A stretch of DNA of 64,000 nt from Tilletia caries (lineage: Eukaryota > Basidiomycota > Exobasidiomycetes > Tilletiales > Tilletiaceae). This document shows, piece after piece, positions 48,114 to 58,649 of this stretch. Every line of letters starts with the position of its first letter. Within the stretch, counting starts at the first letter, position 1. The DNA lies in NCBI GenBank assembly GCA_032718865.1, contig JALUTQ010000024.1:543501-607500 (forward strand), in the 5' to 3' direction. The notes beneath the pieces were generated by a model that worked only from the letters and a program-made list of their open reading frames with translations, did not search any database and was not told the DNA's origin. The position numbers were made by a program, and so were the translations under genes.

Positions 48114-50707
48114 TCAACGAGCCCCCGAAATCGTATGCGCCCGCTGAACCGTAACCGTAGCTCCCAGCGCAGAAGCATACGCATACCCCATCCTAGGCGC
48201 ACCCGCACCCTCCCCTCTCCGCGCAGCAGCAGCAGCATTCGACGACGAATCCACCAAGAACCCATACTCCAACTCCGCCGCCCGATTCGCCGTCGACGGC
48301 CGTTTCGTGCTCGCCTGCTGCTTCTGCCGAGAAAGCGAAGGTGACGGACCGAGCCCGCCACTCCGCGTCCGAGTTCGGTCCCGAGTGCTGAATCCTCGAC
48401 GCATGGGACTGGCTTGGTCCTGTTGGTACGAGTGGGAATCGCGCGCCTGATGATCCTCCTCGAAGGAGACCAGGCCCCGGGCGGAGGAAGGGAACGCGTC
48501 CATCGGGCTCCGGCCATACTCCGCCCTTCGCCGTCGTCGGCCCCCGTCCTCAGCCAGACTTCCCACCTGATCCCCATCGGCTTCGGCATCACCTTCACCT
48601 TCGCCGTCTCCATCTCCCGAGCCCGACGCAGCCTTCTCCCTCGCCTCCGCCTCAGCACGCAACCTCGCCGCCCGACGCGCAGCGTACGAAAGCCCAGCAC
48701 CACCACCGCCCGGGCCCCTCCCAACCCCCCTCCGACTCTCCCCCGACGCCGAAGGTACCGCCCCACCAACAACCTGCTCCCCATCCACGCCCTCCTCCTC
48801 AGCCACATCAAGGCCCAAGAACCTCCCCGCCCGCGCACCCGCAGCTCCATACGACGACGCGACATTATTGCGCAGACTGCCGCTGCGGGCGAGTAAGCCC
48901 TCGGCGGTGGTGGCCGAGGGCGTCACGGGTTGGTGGGCGGCTATGATGTCGATTGCCTCTGCGGCCGAGTCGACTTTGCGGACTTTGGGGCCGGGGAACT
49001 GTATTAAGGAAAAAGGGAAAGCGGCCGAGGCCAGGGCTGGAAGGTGATCAGCCACTTGTAGGGGGGTGCAAAGGTCATGGAGGCGGGGGACTATCCTGGA
49101 GCTTCTGGTAAAATAGAAAGCCACTTCATTCGAATACTCACATCTCGAATCTGTCGCGCAGCTTCCTCGCCAGAGGTATAAATCCCCTTCTTCCACCCAC
49201 GTTCCACAACGATAAAAGGACCCATTTTACCCTCGAGCTCACGCGTCCAGTGCTCCCTCAACGAGCGCTGTTGTCCCGACTCTCCCCCTGCCACCGTCGA
49301 GCCGCCAGTCATCCGGGTGGCGGCCAGTGCCGGGGACGTCGCAGGTGATCGAGCGGGCGAAGGCGGCGGGAGCGAAGAAGAACCAGGAGGTCGATGTTGT
49401 TGTAGGTGCGTCTGATGGAGATTGCTCGAGGCGATAGTAGATGCGGACGAGGTGCGCAACATAATCGGCGCCTTGAGGTCTTCCATCAGCTCAAACTCGT
49501 CCGCCTTGCCATGATTTGCGGACGAGGAGGCTGCTTTGAGCAGACCCAGTCGTCCGTCGGCTGTCTGTGCGCGCTCTCGACTACGTCCCGTCTCCTCTTG
49601 CCCTCCCTCTCCCTCCCCACCCGCACGCTGAGCAGGAACTGCCTGATCAACGTCCCCCCTTGCACCACTGCCGTCATCGTCCTCCTCAGCCCAAGGCATC
49701 CTCTGAATTGAGAAGACGTTCTTGGTAAGAGGAGCCGAGAGCCGTTCGAGCGGCTCGGCGCGTTTGGTGGATTGGACGAGGATCCTTGGGGAGGGGGCGT
49801 AGTCGCCTAGCAGGGAGGGTACGAGGGAGTCAAAGGAGCGTGAGCGAAGGAGGGGTCGCTGGGAGAGGAGCGAGTCGGCGTCCCGGTCCCGGTCGTCCGG
49901 GTATGCGTTCGTGGTGGCTGCGTTTTTGAGCTGACGAGTGATCGACCGACTCCGAGTCGCTTTCCCTACCTTGCCCATCTGCCGATCCAGCCTTGCACCA
50001 CTGCCATCGTAGCTGTTGCTATTGCTAAGAGGCGACCGAGAGCTCGAGGACGGGGAGACGACAAGGTAGGAATCGTCTGCGAAATGACTTTCCTCCTTCT
50101 GCTCCACCTTGCGCTCCTTCCCACCCCCACCACCCAGATATTTGCTCCGGGAGAGCGATCGAGAGAGGAGGCTGATGTTGTTGTGGGACTGCGAATGGGA
50201 ATGACCCTGCCGAGTTCCCTGCACTCGCTTGGGTTGGAAGGAAGGCGAGGGGGGCACGGCGAGCGTTCGCGCTGCGTTTGCTCCCACCGACGTCGAGACT
50301 TTACTATGGGCGCCCGTGAGACCGTGCGCGCTGGGGCTAAGCGTCACAGTGTCATTCTCGAAGGGGTTGGGTGTGAACGACGACTGAGCCAAAGGGGAGG
50401 AAGGCTTAGTTCCGAAGCCGAAAGCTCGGACGCCGAAGCCGGTGCCGCTCCCGCTGGAGGTAGGTCTCCTACTATCAACACTGTGCCGTGATCGGATGAA
50501 GTCGGTCGGACTGGCGACAGGCGAGGCCGACGAGGAGAGGACGCCATCTTTCGTATTGCGGCTGTCGGCGGCTGCTGGAGACTTGCTGCTGCTGGTGCTG
50601 CGAGAGCCCTTGCGGAGGGAGAAGGAACGGACGACGCGGTCCTTGAGGGAGATGCTGGTGTGTGGCTCGCGCGCTGCGTTGTTGCGAATGTTGATGGGTG
50701 CTGACAT
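48114..50707 (-). CDS. Large disordered protein with a lone RNase H1-type hybrid-binding (viroplasmin) domain
   Basis: Exons on the minus strand 50707-49142 and 48998-48114 join exactly in phase, about 816 residues. The only recognisable fold is at residues 495-545: FIVVERGWKKGIYTSGEEA, then FPGPKVRKVDSAAEAIDII, spliced together across the intron. This is the compact domain that in RNase H1 binds RNA/DNA hybrids (vVxxGrxxGIY..w.ea...v..fpGa..kkf.s..eA). No RNase H catalytic motif follows. The N-terminal 490 residues are Ser/Arg-rich with many Ser-Pro sites. The C-terminal 270 are Arg/Ala/Glu-rich with a coiled-coil-like AARRAARLRAEAEAREKAAS stretch. Nucleic-acid binding is inferred. A 7-bp tandem repeat and a LINE copy lie just upstream of its start. 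Confidence 0.75.
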
Positions 50708-50785
50708 CGTTCCCCCGCCTTCGCCTTTGGATGGTGGAGAGATGAGATGAGAGGATGTTTGGTGTTGATGTGGAGACCGAGCCGA

Positions 50786-50821
50786 GCTGAAAGCTGAAAG
50801 CTGAAAGCTGAAAGCTGAAAG
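50786..50821. repeat. 7-bp tandem repeat (AGCTGAA)n
   Basis: Four to five head-to-tail copies of AGCTGAA, about 80-115 bp upstream of the start of the hybrid-binding-domain gene, probably in its leader or promoter. Confidence 0.85.
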
Positions 50822-50889
50822 CGGGCTTTGAACATGCGCTGTTGGAAATAATATTCTGACACCCGCCCATTCAACGTTCAACCAACCAA

Positions 50890-50904
50890 CACAACGAGCT
50901 CAGC
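50890..50904. repeat. LINE target-site duplication, left copy
   Basis: CACAACGAGCTCAGC, repeated exactly at 53787-53801. One terminal base could be junction microhomology. Confidence 0.85.
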
Positions 50905-53500
50905 CGTCCTCTTTGGTCGTGCTCTGGCGGTCGGATGGCACCCGCGTCCATTTCGGAAAGCAACCCTCGTGGTGCTGCAGAAGGCGGGGAAGAGAGATGG
51001 AAGAGAGATTGCACTGTTGCCGACGTTGGGCAAGGTGCTGGAGAAGGTGGTTGCGGTCAGATTGGCGAAACTGGGTCTGGAAAACGGATGGATTGCGGCG
51101 GAGCAGTTTGGGAGTGTTCCTGGGCGGTCGACATCGGACGCAGCCCTCACATTGGTTCACGATGTGGAGGCCGGGTGGACGCACGCAAAGCCCTTGACGA
51201 CTTCTGCGCTCACCTTTGACGTCCAAGGTGCGTATGATGCGGTCCACTACACTCTGCTGATATGTCATCTCTATGAGCAGGGTGTCCCTCTGCACCTACT
51301 TCGATGGATCTTGTCGTTCCTTCTGGAGCGGCTGGCAGGGATGAGGCTGGATGGCGAGGAGGGAGAAATGCAGGCAGTCAATGTTGGGATTCCGCAGGGC
51401 TCACCAGTTTCTCCCATTCTCTACATCCTCTTTGCTGCCCCTCTTCACAGGTTGTTTGGGCCAGCAGCGAGGGACAGAGATCTCAGACGGGTTCGGCTCA
51501 TCAGCTACGTGGATGATAACCTCCTCTACGTGGCGTCGAACAGTGCGGAGGAAAACGTCAGGATTCTGCAGAAGGCATACGACGAGGCGCACAAGTGGGC
51601 TGTGGAGAATGGCCTACGGTACGATGCGGAAAAGAAGGACTTTATCGAGTTCGTGGCCCCTCGAACCTCGTCCGACGCGACCGGGGAGATTGTGCTTCGA
51701 GACGGAACGGTGGAGGCGGTGGAGAAACTGTCCAGTTTCCGGTGGCTGGGTGTTCACTTCGACTCGCAGCTCCGATTCAAGCAGCACGTTGACAAGATCT
51801 CTGCGTCTGCCAAACAAGCGGCTGGAGGGATGGTGATGCTCATGAACACACAGAAGGGCATGCGTGTCTCGGACTCCCGCCGTCTGTACATTGCGTGCAT
51901 TCGGTCGCGACTGACATATGCAGCTGCTGTGTGGTGGCGAGGACTGGAACGGGTGGAGCCAGGACGGCCCCACAAGCGTAGGCGCCGAGGATCGGACGGT
52001 CGACTTCGCATACCACCACCGGATGCGGACGAAACCAAGAAGAACACCGAATCGGCCTCTCACGCCAAGAAGCTGGACTCTGCGCAGCATGCGGCCTTGT
52101 TGCGTGCATTCCCAGCGTTCAAGACCACCTCGAAGTCGTCTTTACAGGTGGAAGCGGCATGCCCTCCCATGGACCTAGTCCTAGATCACTGCCTCGATCA
52201 AGCAGCTCTTCGGATCGCTGGTATGGACCCACACAATCCGGTTCGGACAAGAGTGACCATCGTGACGGCAAAAGCGAGTGCCATCCTCCCCTCCACAGAA
52301 GTCAGCAGAGCGATGCCTCCGCCCATCAGCTTTGATGACAGCCGAGCAGCGGTAACCCGACCCTACAGCACGCGGCTCACAGCGTTGGCAAAAAGGCTGC
52401 CGGACAACATCGAACCGGCTACCAGCAGCATGCAGCGAGGATCAGCGGGCTCCCTTGGTAGCCATGCGCAAGTTTACATCGAGGGCAGAGCCGACTGGAA
52501 GCTTCCAGAGGCTGGAAAGGCGTTGGACCGGGCCGAAGCCAACAACTCGATCGAGATCTACACCGATGGGTCTCTGCTCGACGATGGCTCCCGAATTTCT
52601 GGCGCGGGATGGGTCATCTACAAGGACGGACAAGTTCTCGAACGCGACCATCAATGCACTGGCCAATTCTGCGAGGTGTTCGACGCAGAAGCTGTCGCAC
52701 TTATGCGGGGCACCGCTCGAGGTGTGGCACTGGCGATTCTACTCAATGCCAAGGTCATCACGGTATACGCGGACAACCAGTCGGTTCTGCAATCCCTGCG
52801 ATCCACGTCCTCACGCTCGAGCACTCAGATCTTTGCGGTTCTGTCCCTACTCGTGCAGCAATACCTTGACTGGAACCCGGACTGCCGAATCTCATTCCGG
52901 TGGGTGCGGGGACACACAGGCGTGCCTGGAAACGAGGCAGCGGATGAGGAAGCGAAGCAAGGTGCGGAGGATGGCTGCTTCCTCGGACCAGGATCTCTTC
53001 CTGCAATGGTTTCATTTGCAGCAGCGGCTCGGCTCAATCGTGAACGGCTGCAGGATGCTTGGCAGGCGAGGTGGACTCAAGCCCGGAGGAAGTTGGAGCG
53101 TGGCCGAGACCCCTTGCCAGTCTACCTACAGTCACGGACAGATCCACCGACCCTTCGGCCATCCCGACTGCATGCAACTCTGCAGCGGCGGGAATACGCG
53201 CTGGTCCTCCAGTTACGGACGGGACATGGGGACTTTAGCGAATACCATGGGCGATTTCATCACGATGAGGCGAGTACAACTTGCATCTGTGGAGAAGCAT
53301 TCACTCGTCTCCATCCCCTTCGCTGCACGGCCTTTGCATACCATTCGCCTCTCCTTCAGGACAAGCAAGGGCTGCCTCTTGGCGTTGCCGAGCTGCTCGG
53401 CAGTGAGGTTGGTGCGCACCAGCTAATTCGGTATGCGCGTGCCTCAAAAGCATTCTCAGCGAACCGGATCCGGGTGACCCTCGAGGCGCAAGCCTCATAA
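50905..53500 (+). pseudogene. Truncated LINE ORF2: reverse transcriptase, RNase H, zinc motif
   Basis: The frame is open from the insertion junction (first residues AVLFGRALAVGWHPRPFRKA) to the stop at 53500, about 865 codons without interruption, but has lost its own start. RT motifs: LLPTLGKVLEKVVA, SALTFDVQGAYDAV (motif A Asp), GIPQGSPVSPILY (motif B) and SYVDDNLLY (motif C, YVDD). RNase H: IYTDGSLLDDGS, FDAEAVAL, VYADNQSV and VRGHTGVPGNEAADEEA keep all the acidic residues and the catalytic His. A C-terminal CICGEAF...HPLRC zinc-type motif is typical of RNase H-bearing LINEs. Most of the usual ORF2 N-terminus (endonuclease) is missing, so it cannot mobilise itself; whether any protein is made is unknown. 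Confidence 0.88.
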
Positions 53501-53786
53501 GCACTCGGCCACCTTCAACCCCCAAGCCTCCATGACCATGCTCTCTCTCTCCTATCATTATTCTGCTCTCTCTTCATCACCTCCGCTGGCCTCCCAAGCG
53601 CCAGCTGTCGACCTGCCCACGAGGACTGGGTTGGGTACTTGCACTATCCGGCTCTGTTTCCACGCGATCTCTTTTCCCTTCTGCGGCTCATGATGTATTA
53701 GTGACTTTCGCGTCTTCGGATGCGGGCCATATGGCGTGCAGTTTCTTGCCGTCGACGGTCTAATAAACAACCATCATCATCATCAT
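50905..53786 (+). mobile_element. 5'-truncated non-LTR retrotransposon (RT-RNase H LINE)
   Basis: 2.9-kb LINE copy bounded by a perfect 15-bp target duplication. Its left edge cuts straight into the reverse-transcriptase coding sequence, the usual result of incomplete target-primed reverse transcription. ORF1, the endonuclease and the first RT blocks are absent. The right end has a 286-bp untranslated region with TAATAAACAA, then a short (CAT)n tail running into the duplication. It lies in the gap between the hybrid-binding-domain gene (minus) and BCS1 (minus). The intact frame and perfect duplication indicate a recent insertion. A Tad1/I-like clade is suggested by the RT-RNase H-zinc order; a phylogeny would be needed to settle it. 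Confidence 0.9.
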
Positions 53787-53801
53787 CACAACGAGCTCAG
53801 C
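53787..53801. repeat. LINE target-site duplication, right copy
   Basis: Second copy of CACAACGAGCTCAGC, directly after the (CAT)n tail. Confidence 0.85.
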
Positions 53802-54003
53802 AGGTCAGCAACAGCCAACAGGTCAGCGGGAGGGTGCAGCCAGGAGTGCAGGGTGCAGCCAGCCGTCGCAGTACTCGCAGTCGTGAATCGTGATGTGTGA
53901 TGCGTGATCAGATCTTTCCCAGGCGAGCGGACGCCGGACGGGCCAGAACAATAATAATAAGATTCGGAAGAAAGGTGCATCATTCATTCCCCTTTCCTCA
54001 CGT

Positions 54004-56275
54004 TCAAAGCTCATAAGCCGTCTCATCCTCTTCCACCTCCCCCACATCCAAATCCGTCGCCCCCTCCACCCCCTTCTCTCCACCCACACCTCTCCTCCTC
54101 AAATCCCTCCACGCAGGAAACCGCTCCAACGCACCCTCCGCCGCCGCCCCCAGATCCCCAAACTGATCGACCCTCAAGGCCTGCCGGATCAAGAACCCCT
54201 GCAGCGTAGCCATCGAGAGCGACCGGTCGTCGGGAACTAGTTCGGCGAATTGCTCGGCTAGCTGGGCCAGTTGGGCTGGGGCCAGGCTGGTAGACTGGTT
54301 GGAGTCCAGTATGGATTTGGAGGAGGAGTGGAGTAAGGGCGCCGCCCGACCTCCGAATCGTGCTCGGTCCGCTGCTTCTTCCCTCGCTTGCTCAGCTGCG
54401 AGCTCAGCTTGGGACTTGCCCGCTGATTTCGCGCGCGCGATCAGCTCCTCGTCGTCGTAGTCGCTGAAGATTCGGATGAAGAGGTCCCTCGCTTGCGTCC
54501 GGCTTGCGTTCTCAAAGCACACCTTCACATCGATCCGCCCCGGTCGTATCAGCGCTGGATCTAGTCGCTCCGGGTGGCTGGAATGGACAGAATCGATGTT
54601 AAGTTCACCCTCCCACTCGTTTTCCACGTTTGGAGGTAGAATGTACTCACTTGGTAGTCATGATGAGTAACCGGTTCTCAGACGATCCCGCCCCATCGAG
54701 CACCTGCAACAAACTGCTGAACGACAGCTGGCCCGCTCCTCCATCCGCACTCTCCAAAGTTGTCGCCTCTCCCTGCGACGTCGAAGGTGCCGAAGCTCCC
54801 TGATCCGTCCGTTGTCGGCCCGTATAAATAGCGTCAATGTCTTCCAGCAGGAGCAGACACGGAGTAGCACATTGCTGAGTGAGTCGTAATAATGCACTCT
54901 CGTCCATGTCCTTGTCGTTCAGATTGAGCATGTAGATCTGTGATTGAGGTGTTTTATTTGGTCAGCGTACTTCTAGATGAATGCGTGTGGGCCTTCCTCG
55001 GTACTCACATCCATTTGCAACTAAGTCGGGTGGAAAGATCAGGCATGTTTAGTGACAAGCGTCGTCATGACTCATTAGAGGGATGCAAAAAGTAGAGACA
55101 ACATACCTCTCCTGCCAGCGCAACGACTGAAGACGTCTTGCCATTGCCCGGAGGTCCGTAGCTGGTTGAGCGGCACCAGTGAACAATGATCGTGTCAGCC
55201 GTCCTCTACCGCCAAAGAGCCAAGTCTCGATATGCAAAAGACTCACAGCATGTATCCCCTCCGATACGGCAACCCGCGCTGGGCCATCCACGTCTGATTC
55301 ACCGGATCAAAGAACGCCCTCGCATCATCAAAAAGCGCCTTCTTCTTCCTCTCCTCCAACACAACATTCTCAGCCGACCTCCGCGGCCTCGTAAACGCCA
55401 TCTCCCAATTCTGCCGACTCGAATCAGGCATGAACACCTTCGTGAACCCAACCTGTTCCATCAGGTACTCCCCGCGTGCCTTTTTGATGATCGCTTCGAG
55501 GGGCAACCGGGAGCGCGTGAGGGAGAAGGTGTTGATGAAGACTTCGGGCACGGCACGCATGTTTAGGATCGTGCTGCCGAAGGTGAGCCAGGCTAGGTTG
55601 GCGCTGTGCGGGGTGAAGGGGAGTAGGCGCAGCAGGCCGAGCTCGAAGGACTGGAGAGCCGAGGGTAGGGAGAGCGGGGAGCGGGGAGCGGTACGAGGGC
55701 GGGACGCGGAGGAGGTCCTTCCATGTACTGAAGATTTCGGACGTCTTGGGCGAGAAGAGGAACGAAGTCGATCCGCCTGTATCACAAGTAAATCGAAAAC
55801 CAAGTCAGTCGCGGCCTGTTTAGAGGATAGAGGAGAAGATGGGGGAACCCTCACTTTGGCGAAGCATCGTGCGCAGCGGAACCTCCGCCCCACTCGCAAC
55901 CAACTCCTGCTCCCCCTCCTTGAGCGGAGCCACAGCAAAGTTCCTCCCATCCCTCCCAATCTCATGCGCCTGCCACATCGTCTCAAACCACAACCAAGGC
56001 TCCTCCCGCTCGCACAGCTGGACCTGCATGATCAGCCGATCCTGCAGCACCGCCCGGATGGAGCTCAGCAGACTGCGGCCGTGCGTTGCGAGGAGGGCGA
56101 GGAGGAGGAGACGGAGGGAGGCGTTGGAGGTGGTTAGCAGGCCGTAGGAGCTGAAGAGGTTTAGGCGGGAGAAGAGGGAGATCAGGGTGGAGTGGAGACG
56201 GCGGCCGGCGGCGGGGATGGCGCCAAAAGTGGAGGAGGCGACGGCGCCGGGTGCGCGCTGGAGCGTGTTCAGCAT
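54004..56275 (-). CDS. BCS1: Mitochondrial AAA-ATPase Bcs1 (Rieske protein translocase)
   Basis: Inner-membrane AAA protein that moves the folded Rieske subunit into complex III. Exons on the minus strand: 56275-55855, about 55776-55247 (see below), 55161-55107, 55020-55009 (12 nt, LQMD), 54937-54651 and 54577-54004. The AAA core is clear: [20 protein letters not shown] (Walker A, formed by a splice), VVALAGELQMDIYMLNLND, CLLLLEDIDAIYTG (Walker B), and MTTNHPERLDPALIRPGRID. The N-terminal part has a hydrophobic segment (LRLLLLALLATHG) as in Bcs1. Within 55776-55247 the frame must change once. A 91-nt intron (55694-55604, GTACCG...CACAG) would fix the phase but has weak signals; an indel is the alternative. 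ATG 56275 is the first Met before family-like sequence, but upstream coding cannot be excluded because a transposon lies 140 bp upstream. Confidence 0.85.
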
Positions 56276-56405
56276 CGTGTCCCAAGTCTCTTGCAGTTGG
56301 GGGGGAGAAGAAGCGTTCGTTTGGAGGGCCGGCGCGACGAGGAGCGATGGGGCTTCGAGCAGGTGTACTACATACGAGCAAGTACGAGATTTGATCTGAG
56401 TGAGT

Positions 56406-56414
56406 GTACGATGA
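56406..56414. repeat. MULE target-site duplication, left copy
   Basis: GTACGATGA, repeated exactly at 58650-58658. Nine bases is the hallmark duplication size of Mutator-like elements. Confidence 0.92.
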
Positions 56415-56500
56415 GGGGGGTGATAGGGACAAAACTCACCTGGGTAAGGACAAAACTTCAAACTGCGCACAAAACCACTGACTGGGCGCAAAACCGTGAG
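56415..56500. repeat. MULE left terminal inverted repeat with four CAAAAC motifs
   Basis: CAAAAC words begin at 56430, 56451, 56470 and 56489 (spacing 21, 19, 19). The outermost 21 bases are identical to the reverse complement of the right end. Confidence 0.88.
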
Positions 56501-56656
56501 ACAGTCAGTGATGGTGGTGGTAGGTGGAGAGGAGTGAAAGGTCACGGAACAGACAGTACTTGTAGATACACAAATCCAAACATCAATCAACATGGGAAAT
56601 CAATCGTATTCGGAGGAGACTGGGAGAACAGAGAGACGCTGAAGAGAGAGAAAACA

Positions 56657-58476
56657 TCAGAAAGGGCATTGGCCGAGTTGATGATCCGCTTTGCAACGTC
56701 CGCAAGGCAGAGGGCATCTGCTCGAGTTGTGTCCGGGCTGATGGCAGTTCTTGCAGCGTCTGGACCGGCGTTGGAATTCCTTTTGGGCCACCTCATTTCC
56801 GGTCATTAGACGACCAGACGCGACTTGTTGGGCTGCAGATCTACGCTGTTCCGGCTGCAAAGGATCCAACAGCCTAGTCGTTCGTTCCTGAGCGAGACCG
56901 ACGGCTGTGCGCCATTGAGGGTGAATGCACCTCAAAGGAATCGGCTCTCCTGTTGCATGCCATCGAGCCAGCGTGTGGAAGCACGGGAGTCCCATGGTTG
57001 GCGGCAAAATACAGTCGCACGGAACAGGAGCAATCCTCTTTGTGGCGAGGGCGTCTGCTGACTTCGTCCTGTTGCTTTATAAGATTCAGCGCATATCGAG
57101 ACACCGTCCTCGAGACCTGTACGAAGAAAGGGTCGCCGAGGATGGTGATGGGGATTTTGCTCATGTCATTCTGGAGGTCACTTGCGATCTGATTGTGCTG
57201 AACGACGAAGTGGTTCCTCAGGGCCTGCGTAACGTTGAAAAGGCTGCCGTGTCGGGAGTGAAGCCAATTCTTCAAGGTGGCATGTGCGCCTTCGGCGCGA
57301 GACGTCACTTTTGTCCCCATATGCGGATGCCGATTGATGTAGACCGATACCCAAAGATGCTCCGCAGACAGCTTTTCGTCGAGGTAGTCGCAAAGGGCAG
57401 GATGAGAGTCTTGCCAGTGGTCGAAGTACACGTCTCTGGCCTCGGTAAGCTGCTCCAACGTCCGTGCGTCGCGAATTTCGTCGAAATCGCTCATCAGAAG
57501 CTCGTATTGATCCTCGTCAACCAGTCGTTTTTCGCGCGTGCTTCTGCATATTCTGCCGAATGTGCCACTGGCACAGCACCTGCGAGACCGAAGGAGGGAA
57601 ACTATTGATTAGAGCCGCGCTCAAAGCCGCGTCTTCATCCGTAACGAGAACGTCCGGTTCCCACGTAGGAGCGATGAGCTGAAGTGCTTGGCGCGCCCAT
57701 GTGTACGTGACTGTCGTCTCATTGGGAAGAAAGGCGAGGGCGGCAGTAAATGTGCGGTTGGAGCTGGTAAATCCGACAATGTGAAGTAGGGGAAGGCCGT
57801 GCTGATTTGTGCTGTACGTAGCATCGATGACTACGACACCACCAAAGCGGCAAAGCAGCTCAATTCCGCGCGGATGGGCAAAAAGCAACCCCTCCAGGCG
57901 ATCTGCGTTCTCCGAAACCGGCACTCGCTGCTCGATGAACGGCCAGCTCTGCTCTTTCAGCCAGTTGAGAAGGGCTTCAGCCGGTGGCCGACCTTCGAGG
58001 AGCTGACGTCGATACTTGGAGATGAGGTTGGATACGTCCCGCGACGTGACGAGCACCGGCGGAACCTGCTCTTGAAGCAAGGAAACGACCTGACGGACAC
58101 GAGATCCGGTTCGCGCGAGCTCCAGAACGCGCTCAGTCGTGAGCGCATCGAATCGCCGCTGAATGGAGTGTGACAGGCAGGACTCCGTGGGGCCGTGGTC
58201 GGTGTGGGCTCCCTCCTGCACGCTCAGCTCCCAACCCCCTTCCGAATTGCAAACGAGCCGAGCCCTGAACTTGCAGTCGATCTTGGTTGTGGATGTCTTG
58301 CGCTGCCGATCTTCGTCCGTTATCTTGCGCGTGTTTCGGTACTTGCTGCCCCTGTCGCAGCGGAGATAGTTGTACCTTCCCTTCTTTGAAGATGCATAGA
58401 TCACGATTGCGTATCCTTCGGCTCTGGCCCACGTCTGTGCGAACTTCAGCCCCTGCCTCTTTGCTGTCAAAGGCAT
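56657..58476 (-). pseudogene. MULE transposase, two frame breaks
   Basis: Read on the minus strand from ATG 58476 (MPLTAKRQGLKFAQTW). An N-terminal FAR1-like zinc/DNA-binding region (WARAEGYAIVIYASSKKGRY, then YLRCDRGSKYR) leads to the catalytic domain: GGVVVIDATYSTNQHGLPLL (first Asp), PDVLVTDEDAAL (second Asp), CQWHIRQN (C-x2-H) and TSRAEGAHATLKNW (Glu). A SWIM-like CDCILPPTMGLPCFH segment and a zinc knuckle CKNCHQPGHNSSRC close the protein at the stop 56657. The frame moves by one base near 57535 and again, in the same direction, near 57050, so no single ORF encodes the whole enzyme. Decay, base-calling error or programmed shift are alternatives; decay is my first choice. The residues around each break read on smoothly in the next frame. 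Confidence 0.85.
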
Positions 58477-58584
58477 CGTCGGGCGGGGGTCGTAGAAAGG
58501 GCGGCATGCTGATTCTGATTTTTTGAGGTACAGAGAGGCATACAACGGGAAAGGAGAAGGGACGCGCGCGACGCGCGAAGACGC

Positions 58585-58649
58585 GACAGTTTTGCGCCTA
58601 GTCAGTGGTTTTGTGCCTACCCGAATCGGTTTTGTCCCTATCACCCCCC
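58585..58649. repeat. MULE right terminal inverted repeat with three CAAAAC motifs
   Basis: The reverse complement GTTTTG begins at 58629, 58608 and 58589 (spacing 21 and 19 inward), mirroring the left end. Confidence 0.88.

Larger units (their letters stand above)
56415..58649 (-). mobile_element. Mutator-like (MULE) DNA transposon, complete ends
   Basis: 2,235-bp element. Its two ends are inverted copies: the outer 21 bases, starting GGGGGGTGATAGGGAC, are identical, and an inner block (56467-56494 against 58589-58616) matches with one mismatch. Exact 9-bp duplications flank both ends. Inside is a single minus-strand transposase gene with FAR1/MULE domains. Both termini carry repeated CAAAAC words with fixed spacing. 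The element is inserted between the BCS1 start (56275) and its presumed upstream promoter or leader. Confidence 0.93.

Noticed and set aside
54004..56593. BCS1 start placed at 56593, the end of the open frame
   Set aside because: That extension reads into the MULE terminal repeat, so it cannot be ancestral coding sequence.
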